Below are positions 1 to 6,108 of a stretch of 6,108 bases of DNA, one piece after another. The notes under the pieces are model-generated. The model worked only from the letters and a program-made list of their open reading frames with translations. It was not told where the DNA came from and did no database searches. Numbering within the stretch: position 1 is the stretch's first letter; every line of letters begins with the position of its first letter. Source of the stretch: Ancylobacter novellus. Lineage in GTDB: Bacteria; Pseudomonadota; Alphaproteobacteria; Rhizobiales; Methylopilaceae. The translations under genes and the position numbers were made by a program. The DNA lies in the NCBI GenBank assembly GCA_003241695.1, contig QFPN01000021.1, positions 1 through 6,108 of the forward strand, given 5' to 3'.

Positions 1-465
1 ACGCGTCAGGACCGGCTCGACGAGATCGTCATCCGCCTCGCGGGCGGCGCAGCCGAAGAGGTCCTGCTCGGAGCGCGCTCCGACGGAGCCGGCGGGCGCT
101 AAGGCTGCGACCTCTGGCAGGCGACTGCGCTTGCCGCGTCTCTCGAACTGTCTCTCGGCCTCGGCGCGTCGCTCGCCTGGCTCGCCGCCGAAGACGACTT
201 CGGGGGCATGCTCGCGATTGTCCGCCGCGATCCGGAGCTTCGCCGTGCCGTCGAGGCCACGCTGCAGGAGCAGGCGGCCCGCGCGCGGCGGATGATCGAG
301 GAGCGCTGCGAAAAGGTCGAGAGGCTGGCGGAGGCGTTGCTGGACCGCGGCTGTGTGAGCGGCGGCGACCTCGTCAAGCTGTTGGCGCAGCCGCGGCGCA
401 AGACGCCGAAGATGACGGCGACCAACGATCTCGATGTCCCGCGGCAACCGTCTTCAGGCGGCTGA
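1..465 (+). pseudogene. FtsH-like AAA/M41 zinc protease, 3' part, interrupted by an in-frame stop
   Basis: The frame starting at base 1 reads as the C-terminal half of an M41 peptidase domain, the membrane-associated ATP-dependent protease family. Visible landmarks are LAGGAAEEVLLG (family pattern LAGRAAEE-x-x-LG), then SDGAGG, then CDLWQAT (family SDLARAT), then ASLELSLGLGASLAWL and a helical charged tail (RRDPELRRAVEA and onward). A TAA at 100-102 lies in this frame between GAGGR and GCD. The Asp of the CDLWQAT block aligns with the third zinc ligand of FtsH, so the stop would remove that ligand and about 120 residues. The AAA module and the HExxH motif would lie upstream, outside the window. 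The open stretch from ATG 208 to TGA 463-465 is the same frame after the stop; it has no good ribosome binding site and is probably not an independent gene. A nonsense mutation in a transferred or redundant paralogue is most likely. A sequencing error at one base cannot be excluded. Confidence 0.75.
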
Positions 466-486
466 GGCAGGCTCGTCCCAATTGGA

Positions 487-525
487 GGATAAGGACGGCG
501 CGACGATGTCGCGCGGTCCTTATCC
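487..525. terminator. 39-nt hairpin between convergent genes, probable bidirectional terminator
   Basis: Arms GGATAAGGAC (487-496) and GTCCTTATCC (516-525) pair perfectly. One G/G mismatch follows, then GCGCGAC (498-504) pairs with GTCGCGC (508-514) around a GAT loop. That makes 17 base pairs with a single internal mismatch. It lies 21 nt after the plus-strand stop at 465 and 2 nt after the minus-strand stop at 528, exactly where a shared terminator is expected. Neither side has a T-run, so if it terminates transcription it relies on stem strength, or it acts as a 3'-end stabiliser. Confidence 0.7.
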
Positions 526-527
526 GT

Positions 528-1115
528 TCACCGCCTGACGGCAGCGCCGCCGTTCTCAAGCCAGTGACCGACGACGTCGATCACCTGTTCGGCGTTGAGG
601 CCGAGGCTCTGGCCGACCACGAACTCAGCCTTCGGCCAATTCTCAAGGACGTGGTCGTGGCCCCTTCCGGCACGCGCGCCACCAGCAGCGGCGTACGACG
701 CAGCGCCCCTCTTCTCGAGGTGGCGCTGGTAAGAACGGACACCCTGGTTGAGCGTCACCATCATCGGCTGCTCGTGGAGGAAGTCCTGCACGTGCGGATC
801 CGCGTCGTTGAAAGCGTAAAGCAGCCCGTCGACGAAATCCGCGAGGCCGTGTCCAGCCTCGAAGAGGCCCTTGTTGCTGTCCCAGAGCGTCGCAACGTGG
901 TCGGCGTTCGCCGGGTGGCCGACGAGCCAGGCCGCGATGTCATCGCGGTCGAGGTCGAGGAAGCCCTCGCCGAAGTCGACCCAGACAGGGCTGGGCAGCG
1001 GATGGTTGAGGTAACTTGCAGGGTCGCGGAAGAAGCGGTCGTTGAGGGCCTCGATCGAGTTCTCGAAGAAGGCTTCCTGCTTAGGCGTGAGGTCGTTCTC
1101 GAACAGCTTGCTCAT
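528..1115 (-). CDS. hypothetical protein, 195 residues, probable island cargo
   Basis: I do not recognise this family. The protein begins MSKLFENDLTPKQ and is rich in acidic and aromatic residues in its first 130 positions, for example DFGEGFLDLDRDD at 47-59 and a Trp/His-containing stretch at 63-90. A glycine/alanine/arginine linker follows at about 137-152, then a C-terminal segment ending in an amphipathic helix-like run (NAEQVIDVVGHWLENGG, 174-190). No signal peptide or membrane segment is seen, so a soluble cytoplasmic protein is inferred. The ATG start is supported by AGGAG six bases upstream. The stop is followed after 2 nt by a strong hairpin. It lies on the same strand as the integrase but more than 200 bp away, so it probably has its own promoter. 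The start, the ribosome binding site and the terminator position make a real gene likely; its function is unknown. Confidence 0.8.
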   Translation of the reverse strand: MSKLFENDLTPKQEAFFENSIEALNDRFFRDPASYLNHPLPSPVWVDFGEGFLDLDRDDIAAWLVGHPANADHVATLWDSNKGLFEAGHGLADFVDGLLYAFNDADPHVQDFLHEQPMMVTLNQGVRSYQRHLEKRGAASYAAAGGARAGRGHDHVLENWPKAEFVVGQSLGLNAEQVIDVVGHWLENGGAAVRR

Positions 1116-1121
1116 GTCGTG

Positions 1122-1126
1122 CTCCT
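1122..1126 (-). promoter_or_regulatory. ribosome binding site of the 195-residue hypothetical gene
   Basis: The minus strand reads AGGAG, then CACGAC, then ATG. This canonical Shine-Dalgarno at 6-nt spacing fixes the start of the unknown gene at 1115. Confidence 0.8.
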
Positions 1127-1327
1127 ACTGGGTTTGAAAGGCTCGGCGAGAGGTCGCGGCCTATTCGCGGTGCAGGGCTGTGGACGAACATGAACGCTCC
1201 GGCTGTGGCGGGAGCGCGGTTATGACGACGGCGCGTTGCGCCCGGATTAACCTGACGCCGACAATTCGAGCGATCGGCGATTATCGCCGCGGCGACGATT
1301 GTGCCGCAGTCATCTCGGACCTGACTT
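1127..1327. other. intergenic stretch between integrase and hypothetical gene
   Basis: About 200 bp without a credible gene; short frames crossing it have no ribosome binding site and no recognisable product. It should hold the promoter of the downstream minus-strand gene, but I see no convincing -35/-10 pair. Two inverted repeats are visible: CGCTCC (1195-1200) with GGAGCG (1211-1216) around a 10-nt loop, and the small dyad at 1275-1289 listed separately. Confidence 0.5.
1275..1289 (-). terminator. short dyad downstream of the integrase, weak terminator candidate
   Basis: CGGCGAT-T-ATCGCCG is a perfect 7-bp dyad around one base; as RNA it would form a 5-bp GC stem with a 5-nt loop. It lies 38 nt past the integrase stop. 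There is no T-run, and the stem is short, so it could equally be a protein-binding site or chance. Confidence 0.3.
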
Positions 1328-3232
1328 CTAAGAACCTCGTCGCTTCTGCACGCCTTCCTTGGCCCAGTTTGCACGAGTGAGCCACGGCGTCAGCCGCACC
1401 AGTTCGCCGAGATCCGCCTTCTCTTTGGCCGGCATCAGAAGTTCTCGCATTCCCCGAATGAGGTCCGTCTCGAGCTCGACGATGAAGCCAGCTTGTTCCT
1501 TGGTCATGAGGCCCTTAGCGCCATACCGCAGTGGCACGGCGTCAGAGCCGCCAGCGTGGCCCAGAACTCGGTGGCGCGTGCGGTTCGCTACACTGCCATC
1601 ATCAAGCACCTGCGCCATCCCATGACGCGTCGAGTAAAGCGTCAGGTCTTCCCGCTCAAACCCGAACTTTTCCTTCACGTAGATCCAGCTCTTGGTGATC
1701 GCCTGACCGGGCTTCTGCTCGCCTGTCGTCCTTGTGTAAACCGGCCATTCCGGCAACAGCCTGTCGCAGCCCAACTCACGCAACGCGTCGACGCGTTCCT
1801 TGAGTCCCAGTTCGATCAGCAACGGGTGGATCGGCACAACTCGCGCAGCGTTTTTCGTCTTCTGCTTGGGTATGTCAGCAAGCTTCACCCGTCCTTTGCG
1901 GGCATCGAACGGTTTGAGGTTGAAAAGATAGACGTCCTTGCCCTCGACGAACTGGTGCAGCTTGAGTTGAGCGACCTCGCTCGGCCGCATGCCCGTCAGC
2001 AGCAGGATGAGATAGCCCCAGTACAGGTGGTTCTGGACGAAGTAGCGACCGGGCGACCAGATCCGATTAGCGCTCTCGCAGCCCGTGTAGAGCGGCTGAC
2101 CGAAGAGCTTCAGAATTTCGGTGTCTTCGAACGCGTCCCGCGGCAGCTCCGCGTAAAGCTGGTCGGACGTTTCTTTGAAGACATGGCGGGGCCCCGACAT
2201 GTACTCCTTCTGGATGGCCCACGTCAGGAAGCGGCTAAAGGCGGTGGCGTACCGATTTCGCACCGTGGCCTCGGACAAGCGTTCGAGGCCGTCCCAGCCA
2301 TTGTCCCTGGCGTAGGCATACCGGGCGAACAGGCTGGTGCCGATGGTCCGCGGGATGTTTTTCCGGTTGGGAATGTCCGGCAGCATCGCGTCGATTTGAG
2401 CGTATTGCTCCTTCGTGACGGAGGCGAGAGGCGGATCTTCGAGGGCGTCGATCATGAACTGGATCGTCGGCGCGACTTCGGAGACGGCGCTGCCGACGCC
2501 CTTCTTCGCTTTGAGATCGTCCGCCAGGTAGAGCTTCAGCACCTCGGAGATCCGGAAATCGTGCTTGCTCGCTTCGGCCAGCGGCTCGGCCTTAACAGGC
2601 GGGGTCGGAAGCGTGTGGTGCGTCTCCGTCGAAGCGGGCTTCGAAACCAGATGGGTCGGTCGCTCCAACTCCCGCTCGATCGCTGCGACCAGCCCATCGG
2701 CGTCATCCACAGGAGCAGGAGCCGCCGCCGATCCAAAGCCGATCGCCGCGGCGTCGCGCTCGTCACGCCGACCCCGCTCATATGCCTCACGGTTTCTCGC
2801 CTTGCCGAGTTCAGCCGCGATGCGGACGTTCTCGTCCACGAACTCCTTGACCAGGACGAGCCAGTCCGGATCAGCGCTCTTGGGATCGAACCCGGCGGCC
2901 TGCGCCCGGCGGTTCAGGTTCTTGAGCATCTCCTCGAACGCGCGGCGCGCGAGCAGCGTGTCGTCGTCGATCCGCGGCTCCGCGAAGGCGTACTCGTCAA
3001 GGCGGCGCGCGCTGCGGAAGAAGAGGTCATGGAAGTTGGTGCTTTCGACCACGTCGAGAACCCACGGCAGGCAACGCATCAATCGGCGCCGCGCCAACCT
3101 GTGCTCGCAGGTTCGAAGCGCCATTCGGATGACGCTGATTCCGACGAGCGGCGCGGCTTTCGACCCGACCCTGATCTGGAGGTAGTACCGTCCGTCGCGA
3201 CGGGTCAAATAGGGGCTTCGCGCCATGGTCAC
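1328..3232 (-). CDS. tyrosine-type site-specific recombinase (integrase) of a tRNA-Met-targeted element
   Basis: A 634-residue tyrosine recombinase, expected to integrate and excise the mobile element by strand exchange at att sites. The C-terminal catalytic domain (about 370-600) shows Arg I in LLTGMRPSEV (R416), the beta-hairpin Lys in KQKTKNAARVVPIHP (K458 or K460), box II as YSTRHG (R536, H537, with Tyr533 where His is usual), LGHAGG (H559), and the nucleophile in LRYGAKG (Y570). A core-binding SAM-like region lies at about 225-345. The first 220 residues begin SPYLTRRDGRYYLQIRV, which resembles the N-terminal part of large proteobacterial integrases, and end in a Pro/Ala-rich linker. The start is either GTG at 3232 or ATG at 3226; a weak GCGGA lies nearby, and ATG gives the better spacing (9 nt). 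The gene reads away from the tRNA-Met, starting 89 bp from its 3' end, the classic position for an integrase next to its attachment site. All core catalytic residues except the box II His are present, so it is probably functional. Confidence 0.92.
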   Translation of the reverse strand: MTMARSPYLTRRDGRYYLQIRVGSKAAPLVGISVIRMALRTCEHRLARRRLMRCLPWVLDVVESTNFHDLFFRSARRLDEYAFAEPRIDDDTLLARRAFEEMLKNLNRRAQAAGFDPKSADPDWLVLVKEFVDENVRIAAELGKARNREAYERGRRDERDAAAIGFGSAAAPAPVDDADGLVAAIERELERPTHLVSKPASTETHHTLPTPPVKAEPLAEASKHDFRISEVLKLYLADDLKAKKGVGSAVSEVAPTIQFMIDALEDPPLASVTKEQYAQIDAMLPDIPNRKNIPRTIGTSLFARYAYARDNGWDGLERLSEATVRNRYATAFSRFLTWAIQKEYMSGPRHVFKETSDQLYAELPRDAFEDTEILKLFGQPLYTGCESANRIWSPGRYFVQNHLYWGYLILLLTGMRPSEVAQLKLHQFVEGKDVYLFNLKPFDARKGRVKLADIPKQKTKNAARVVPIHPLLIELGLKERVDALRELGCDRLLPEWPVYTRTTGEQKPGQAITKSWIYVKEKFGFEREDLTLYSTRHGMAQVLDDGSVANRTRHRVLGHAGGSDAVPLRYGAKGLMTKEQAGFIVELETDLIRGMRELLMPAKEKADLGELVRLTPWLTRANWAKEGVQKRRGS

Positions 3233-3246
3233 GGATCCGCTTACAG

Positions 3247-3268
3247 GACCGTGTGACGTCTCACGGTC
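3247..3268. promoter_or_regulatory. 22-bp dyad upstream of the integrase, candidate operator or recombinase-binding site
   Basis: GACCGTG (3247-3253) and CACGGTC (3262-3268) are perfect inverted arms, with a self-complementary GACGTC (3255-3260) in the centre; only the two T positions break the symmetry. It starts 15 bp upstream of the GTG start (21 bp upstream of the ATG), inside the integrase leader. Such symmetry suits a dimeric repressor or an excisionase/integrase accessory site. The bound protein cannot be named. Confidence 0.5.
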
Positions 3269-3306
3269 TCCGGATACTCCTTCGGCCGTAAGTCATTGAT
3301 ATGTAT

Positions 3307-3320
3307 CGACTTTTGAGTCG
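3307..3320 (-). terminator. hairpin immediately after the tRNA 3' end
   Basis: CGACT-TTTG-AGTCG forms a 5-bp stem with a 4-nt loop and abuts the encoded CCA end of the tRNA. On the minus strand it is the first transcribed element after the tRNA, so it may end the transcript or guide 3' processing. It also lies on the element side of the likely crossover and could have entered with the element. There is no T-run on the transcribed strand. Confidence 0.35.
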
Positions 3321-3397
3321 TGGTAGCGGAGGAGGGACTCGAACCCCCGACACGCGGATTATGATTCCGCTGCTCTAACCAGCTGAGCTACTCCGCC
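3321..3397 (-). tRNA. tRNA-Met (CAU anticodon), elongator type; likely integration site
   Basis: A complete 77-nt cloverleaf on the minus strand. The acceptor stem GGCGGAG pairs with CTCCGCT (first pair G-U), followed by discriminator A and an encoded CCA at 3321-3323. The D arm is GCTC...GAGC. The anticodon stem GCGGA/TCCGC encloses loop ATCATAA, giving anticodon CAT (complement at 3361-3363). The variable loop is GTGTC. The T arm is GGGGG/CCCTC with loop TTCGAGT. The full acceptor pairing argues against initiator tRNA, and the overall sequence matches alphaproteobacterial elongator tRNA-Met; tRNA-Ile2 with a lysidine-modified CAU is the alternative but less likely. The adjoining integrase suggests the tRNA 3' half serves as the attachment site, with the gene kept intact. 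Confidence 0.95.
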
Positions 3398-3431
3398 CCG
3401 TCGCGTCGTCGCCGTGAGGCGGGGCGCGCGG

Positions 3432-3460
3432 ATATAAGGAGGGGGTCGGAGCGCTGTCAA
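3432..3460 (-). promoter_or_regulatory. sigma70-type promoter of tRNA-Met
   Basis: On the minus strand TTGACA (3455-3460) is followed after exactly 17 bp by TTATAT (3432-3437), a near-consensus housekeeping promoter. Transcription would start around 3425, giving a leader of roughly 28 nt before the tRNA 5' end at 3397. Confidence 0.8.
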
Positions 3461-3542
3461 GCGATCCCGGCCCCGATCCCGCCTTCGCCGCATCCCAGTC
3501 CGCCGCCGGGTCCATTCCGCCGAAAGGCTAAGGCCCGCGGCT

Positions 3543-4181
3543 TCAGCGGCGGCGGCGGGTCGCGGCGGGGGCGGAGGCCTGGGCGTCATAGCCCACAAGG
3601 ATGCGCCAGCCGCGGAAGCGGCTGGCCGGGATCGGGACCGAGATCCCTTCGTCGATCCTGGTGAAGTCCGCCTGGGTCGCGCCCGCCGGCACCGTCACGT
3701 CGATGAGGTGCAGCTGCGAGTAGACCGGCTTGCTGGTCTCGTCCACGACCGCGATCCGGAGCGGGACCCGATAGACGCCGGGCGCGCCCTTGGGGCCGAG
3801 GATGACCCGCCCCTGCACGCCGACGCGGATTCCCGCCTCGACGCCGAGATTGGAGCATTCGCGCGCGGTGTCGGCGATGCTCGCCTGATAGCGCAGCGCG
3901 AACGGGTCGGTCGAGCCGGAGCCGTCGAAGACGCGGTGGGCCGCGGCGCCGTCGAGGATCTCGATCGGCGGGCAGTCGCGCTTGATCGTGTCGTCCACCG
4001 GCGTCTGCAGCGGCGTCGGGTTCGCGGTGCCGAGCAGCAGCTTCGAGCCGATGTTGTCGGTTTTCGCGGTCGCGCGGTTGGGATCGTCCGGGCCCACGGC
4101 GCTGCAGCCCGCCAGCGCGAGCGAGGAGGCGAGGAGGGCGCCCGAGAAGGCGCGGGGAAGGATCGGGAAAACGCGACGCAT
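3543..4181 (-). CDS. predicted lipoprotein of unknown function, 212 residues
   Basis: The N-terminus has a basic start (MRR, then PR at 9-10), a hydrophobic stretch and a textbook lipobox LALAGC with Cys26 as the lipidation site, so export by Sec, lipidation and anchoring to the cell envelope are predicted. Residue +2 after the Cys is Ser, with no Asp retention signal, which is compatible with sorting to the outer membrane. The mature part is a beta-rich soluble domain of about 160 residues. It has a conserved-looking CPPIEI motif (Cys70) and a second Cys in ARECSNLG (Cys109), a possible disulfide pair in the periplasm. It ends in an arginine-rich tail (TRRRR). I recall similar uncharacterised lipoproteins in Hyphomicrobiales but cannot name a function. 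The ATG at 4181 is chosen because it gives a complete signal peptide; its ribosome binding site is weak (GGGG about 8 nt upstream). It is divergent from ispH and has a candidate promoter. Confidence 0.88.
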   Translation of the reverse strand: MRRVFPILPRAFSGALLASSLALAGCSAVGPDDPNRATAKTDNIGSKLLLGTANPTPLQTPVDDTIKRDCPPIEILDGAAAHRVFDGSGSTDPFALRYQASIADTARECSNLGVEAGIRVGVQGRVILGPKGAPGVYRVPLRIAVVDETSKPVYSQLHLIDVTVPAGATQADFTRIDEGISVPIPASRFRGWRILVGYDAQASAPAATRRRR

Positions 4182-4226
4182 GGATCTGGCCCCGGACTGC
4201 CGCCGCGCCGGCTCGCGGCGAGCGGG

Positions 4227-4255
4227 TTATAGCAAGCCGTTCCGCGGCATGGAAA
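4227..4255 (-). promoter_or_regulatory. candidate promoter of the lipoprotein gene
   Basis: The minus strand has CTATAA (4227-4232) as a -10 with TTTCCA (4250-4255) 17 bp upstream as a moderate -35. The predicted start near 4220 leaves a leader of about 40 nt before the ATG at 4181. The -10 is AT-rich in otherwise very GC-rich DNA, which supports it. Confidence 0.45.
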
Positions 4256-4269
4256 GGCGCTGACGGCGG

Positions 4270-4288
4270 CGGCCGGATTTTCCGGCCG
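4270..4288. repeat. short inverted repeat in the divergent intergenic region
   Basis: CGGCCGGA and TCCGGCCG are perfect 8-bp arms around TTT. The repeat lies between the two divergent candidate promoters, 11 bp upstream of the ispH -35. It could be a regulator site acting on either gene or a barrier to antisense transcription; no binding protein is implied by the sequence. Confidence 0.35.
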
Positions 4289-4298
4289 GCTTGCGCCG

Positions 4299-4328
4299 CT
4301 TGACACCCCGGCGGGCGCCGTCCCATCT
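4299..4328 (+). promoter_or_regulatory. candidate ispH promoter
   Basis: CTTGACA (4299-4305) matches the alphaproteobacterial sigma70 -35 element very well. The -10 is poor: CCATCT at about 4323-4328 with an 18-bp spacer is the best available. It is placed correctly, about 30-40 bp upstream of the ispH start. Confidence 0.4.
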
Positions 4329-4357
4329 CGGCGTTCGACGCACCCCGACGAGCGCCC

Positions 4358-5326
4358 TTGTCCCGCGATATGCCGAAGCCGCCGCTCAAGATCCTGCTCT
4401 GCGCCCCCCGCGGCTTCTGCGCGGGGGTGGTGCGGGCGATCGACGTCGTCGAGGCGGCGCTGAAGCGCTTCGGGCCGCCGGTCTATGTCCGCCACGAGAT
4501 CGTGCACAACCGCTATGTGGTCGACGCGCTGAAGGCCAAGGGCGCGGTGTTCGTCGAGGAGCTCGACGAGGCGCCGGACGGCGACGCGCCGGTGATCTTC
4601 TCGGCCCACGGCGTCGCGAAATCCGTGCCCGAGGCCGCGCGGGCGAGAAACCTGTTCGCGATCGACGCCACCTGTCCGCTGGTCACCAAGGTGCATCGCG
4701 AGGCCGAGATCCACCACAAGCGCGGCCGCCTCGTGCTGCTCATCGGCCATGCCGGCCATCCGGAGGTGGTCGGCACGATGGGCCAGCTGCCGGACGGCTC
4801 GGTGCTGCTGGTCGAGACCGAGGAGGACGTGCCGGGCCTCGCGGTTCCGGCGGATCGCGACCTCGCCTACGTCACCCAGACGACGCTCTCGGTCGACGAC
4901 ACCGCCGGCGTCGTCGCGGCGCTGAAGGCCCGCTTCCCGGCGATCCACGGGCCGCACAAGGAAGACATCTGCTACGCCACCACCAACCGCCAGGAGGCGG
5001 TGAAGCGCGTCGCGCCCGACTGCGACGGCCTGATCGTGGTGGGGGCGCAGAACTCGTCGAACTCGCAGCGCCTGCGCGAGGTGGCGGAGCGCGCGGGCTG
5101 CCCCGTGGCGCGGCTCGTGGCGCGCGCGGCCGACATCGACTGGGCGGAGTTTTCCGGCATTTCGACGCTCGGCGTCACCGCCGGCGCCTCGGCCCCGGAG
5201 GTGCTGGTGGAGGAGATCATCGACGCCTTCGCCGAGCGCTACGAGGTGAGCGTCGAGACCGTGTCGACGGCCGACGAGAGCGTGTTCTTCCCGCTGCCGC
5301 GGGAGCTGAGGCCAGCCGCGGAGTAG
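4358..5326 (+). CDS. ispH: 4-hydroxy-3-methylbut-2-enyl diphosphate reductase (IspH)
   Basis: A cytoplasmic iron-sulfur enzyme of the MEP (non-mevalonate) isoprenoid pathway; it reduces HMBPP to a mixture of IPP and DMAPP. At 322 residues it has normal family length. The three cluster-binding cysteines are Cys21 (RGFCAGV), Cys106 (DATCPLV) and Cys205 (DICYATT). Substrate-binding and catalytic residues are present: His50 (IVHNRYVV), His84 (FSAHGV), His134 and Glu136 (GHPEVVGTMG, matching E. coli His124 and Glu126), the TQTTLS block at 173-178, SSN at 233-235 (QNSSNS) and Ser278 in TAGAS. The C-terminus FFPLPRELR is typical. The first codon listed is TTG at 4358; ATG at 4370 (residue 5) is an equally good start, and neither has a strong Shine-Dalgarno. 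It has its own promoter region and is divergent from the lipoprotein gene. In many alphaproteobacteria it is followed by thrB; here an EF-G remnant follows instead. Confidence 0.97.
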   Translation: MSRDMPKPPLKILLCAPRGFCAGVVRAIDVVEAALKRFGPPVYVRHEIVHNRYVVDALKAKGAVFVEELDEAPDGDAPVIFSAHGVAKSVPEAARARNLFAIDATCPLVTKVHREAEIHHKRGRLVLLIGHAGHPEVVGTMGQLPDGSVLLVETEEDVPGLAVPADRDLAYVTQTTLSVDDTAGVVAALKARFPAIHGPHKEDICYATTNRQEAVKRVAPDCDGLIVVGAQNSSNSQRLREVAERAGCPVARLVARAADIDWAEFSGISTLGVTAGASAPEVLVEEIIDAFAERYEVSVETVSTADESVFFPLPRELRPAAE

Positions 5327-5379
5327 AGGCTGGCGCTTGGCATCCGCGCTCGCGTCCCGGCGGGGCATTTTCAGCGGGG

Positions 5380-5395
5380 CGGCGGCGAGCCGCCG
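5380..5395 (+). terminator. GC-rich hairpin after ispH, possible terminator
   Basis: CGGCGG-CGAG-CCGCCG forms a 6-bp all-GC stem with a 4-nt loop, 53 nt after the ispH stop and 22 nt before the next start codon. There is no T-run after it. It may end ispH transcription or simply reflect base composition. Confidence 0.35.
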
Positions 5396-5405
5396 GAAAG
5401 CCTCG

Positions 5406-5412
5406 AAGGGGG
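5406..5412 (+). promoter_or_regulatory. strong ribosome binding site before the EF-G-like fragment
   Basis: AAGGGGG, then CGTCG, then ATG at 5418. The 5-nt spacing is good and marks a likely start of translation, exactly where EF-G domain III similarity begins. Confidence 0.55.
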
Positions 5413-5417
5413 CGTCG

Positions 5418-6108
<691 letters not shown>

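Noticed and set aside
564..1193. Plus-strand open frame of 209 codons opposite the 195-residue hypothetical gene
   Set aside because: The minus-strand gene has the better ribosome binding site and a hairpin right after its stop; the plus-strand frame runs through that gene's upstream region and has no good start signal. Some doubt remains because neither has a recognised family.
1081..1374. Minus-strand 97-codon frame between the integrase and the hypothetical gene
   Set aside because: It overlaps both neighbours, has no ribosome binding site and no protein-like composition.
2880..2896. GGGATCGAACCCGG-like stretch resembling a tRNA T arm, considered as a second att site
   Set aside because: It lies inside the integrase coding sequence, encodes GFDPK, and does not extend to match the tRNA-Met 3' end.
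1493..3256. Long plus-strand open frame of 587 codons opposite the integrase
   Set aside because: It is antisense to a clear tyrosine recombinase with catalytic motifs and shows no recognisable domain; it is a by-product of GC-rich codon use.
3243..3266. Tiny GTG-initiated 7-codon leader frame before the integrase
   Set aside because: Spacing to the nearest AAGGAG is too long (12 nt), and such short frames arise by chance; the dyad symmetry explains this segment better.
3695..5368. Long minus-strand open frame of 557 codons across ispH and into the lipoprotein gene
   Set aside because: It overlaps two well-supported genes, is arginine- and alanine-rich with low-complexity content, and has no family features.

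Overview
The window is GC-rich DNA. Its core genes read like an alphaproteobacterium, most likely of the order Hyphomicrobiales (Rhizobiales): an alphaproteobacterial-type IspH, an elongator tRNA-Met, and an EF-G tail whose sequence I recognise as the alphaproteobacterial type. The genus cannot be fixed from this sequence. The window falls into two parts that meet at the tRNA-Met gene.

Left part (about 1-3320) looks like one end of a tRNA-targeted integrative element or genomic island. From the tRNA outwards it holds a 634-residue tyrosine recombinase (minus strand) starting 89 bp beyond the tRNA 3' end, a 195-residue protein of unknown function (minus strand), and the 3' part of an FtsH-like AAA/M41 protease gene on the plus strand. 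The protease reading frame has an in-frame TAA just before the predicted third zinc ligand. The convergent protease remnant and unknown gene share a near-perfect 39-nt hairpin, probably a bidirectional terminator. A 22-bp dyad sits just upstream of the integrase start and may be its operator or a recombinase/excisionase site. No second copy of the tRNA 3' end is visible, so the far end of the element is presumably to the left of the window.

Right part (about 3321-6108) looks like core chromosome. It holds tRNA-Met(CAU) with a clear sigma70-type promoter, then a minus-strand predicted lipoprotein, and divergently from that ispH (last step of the MEP isoprenoid pathway) with its own candidate promoter. 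After ispH comes a decayed stretch of EF-G (fusA-like) sequence. It starts at domain III behind a good ribosome binding site, loses about 32 codons and shifts frame within domain IV, then continues as well-conserved EF-G to the window edge.

The genes do not form one pathway. The main points of interest are the integration site with its regulatory DNA, the unknown cargo gene, and the two broken housekeeping-type genes (M41 protease and EF-G) at either end.
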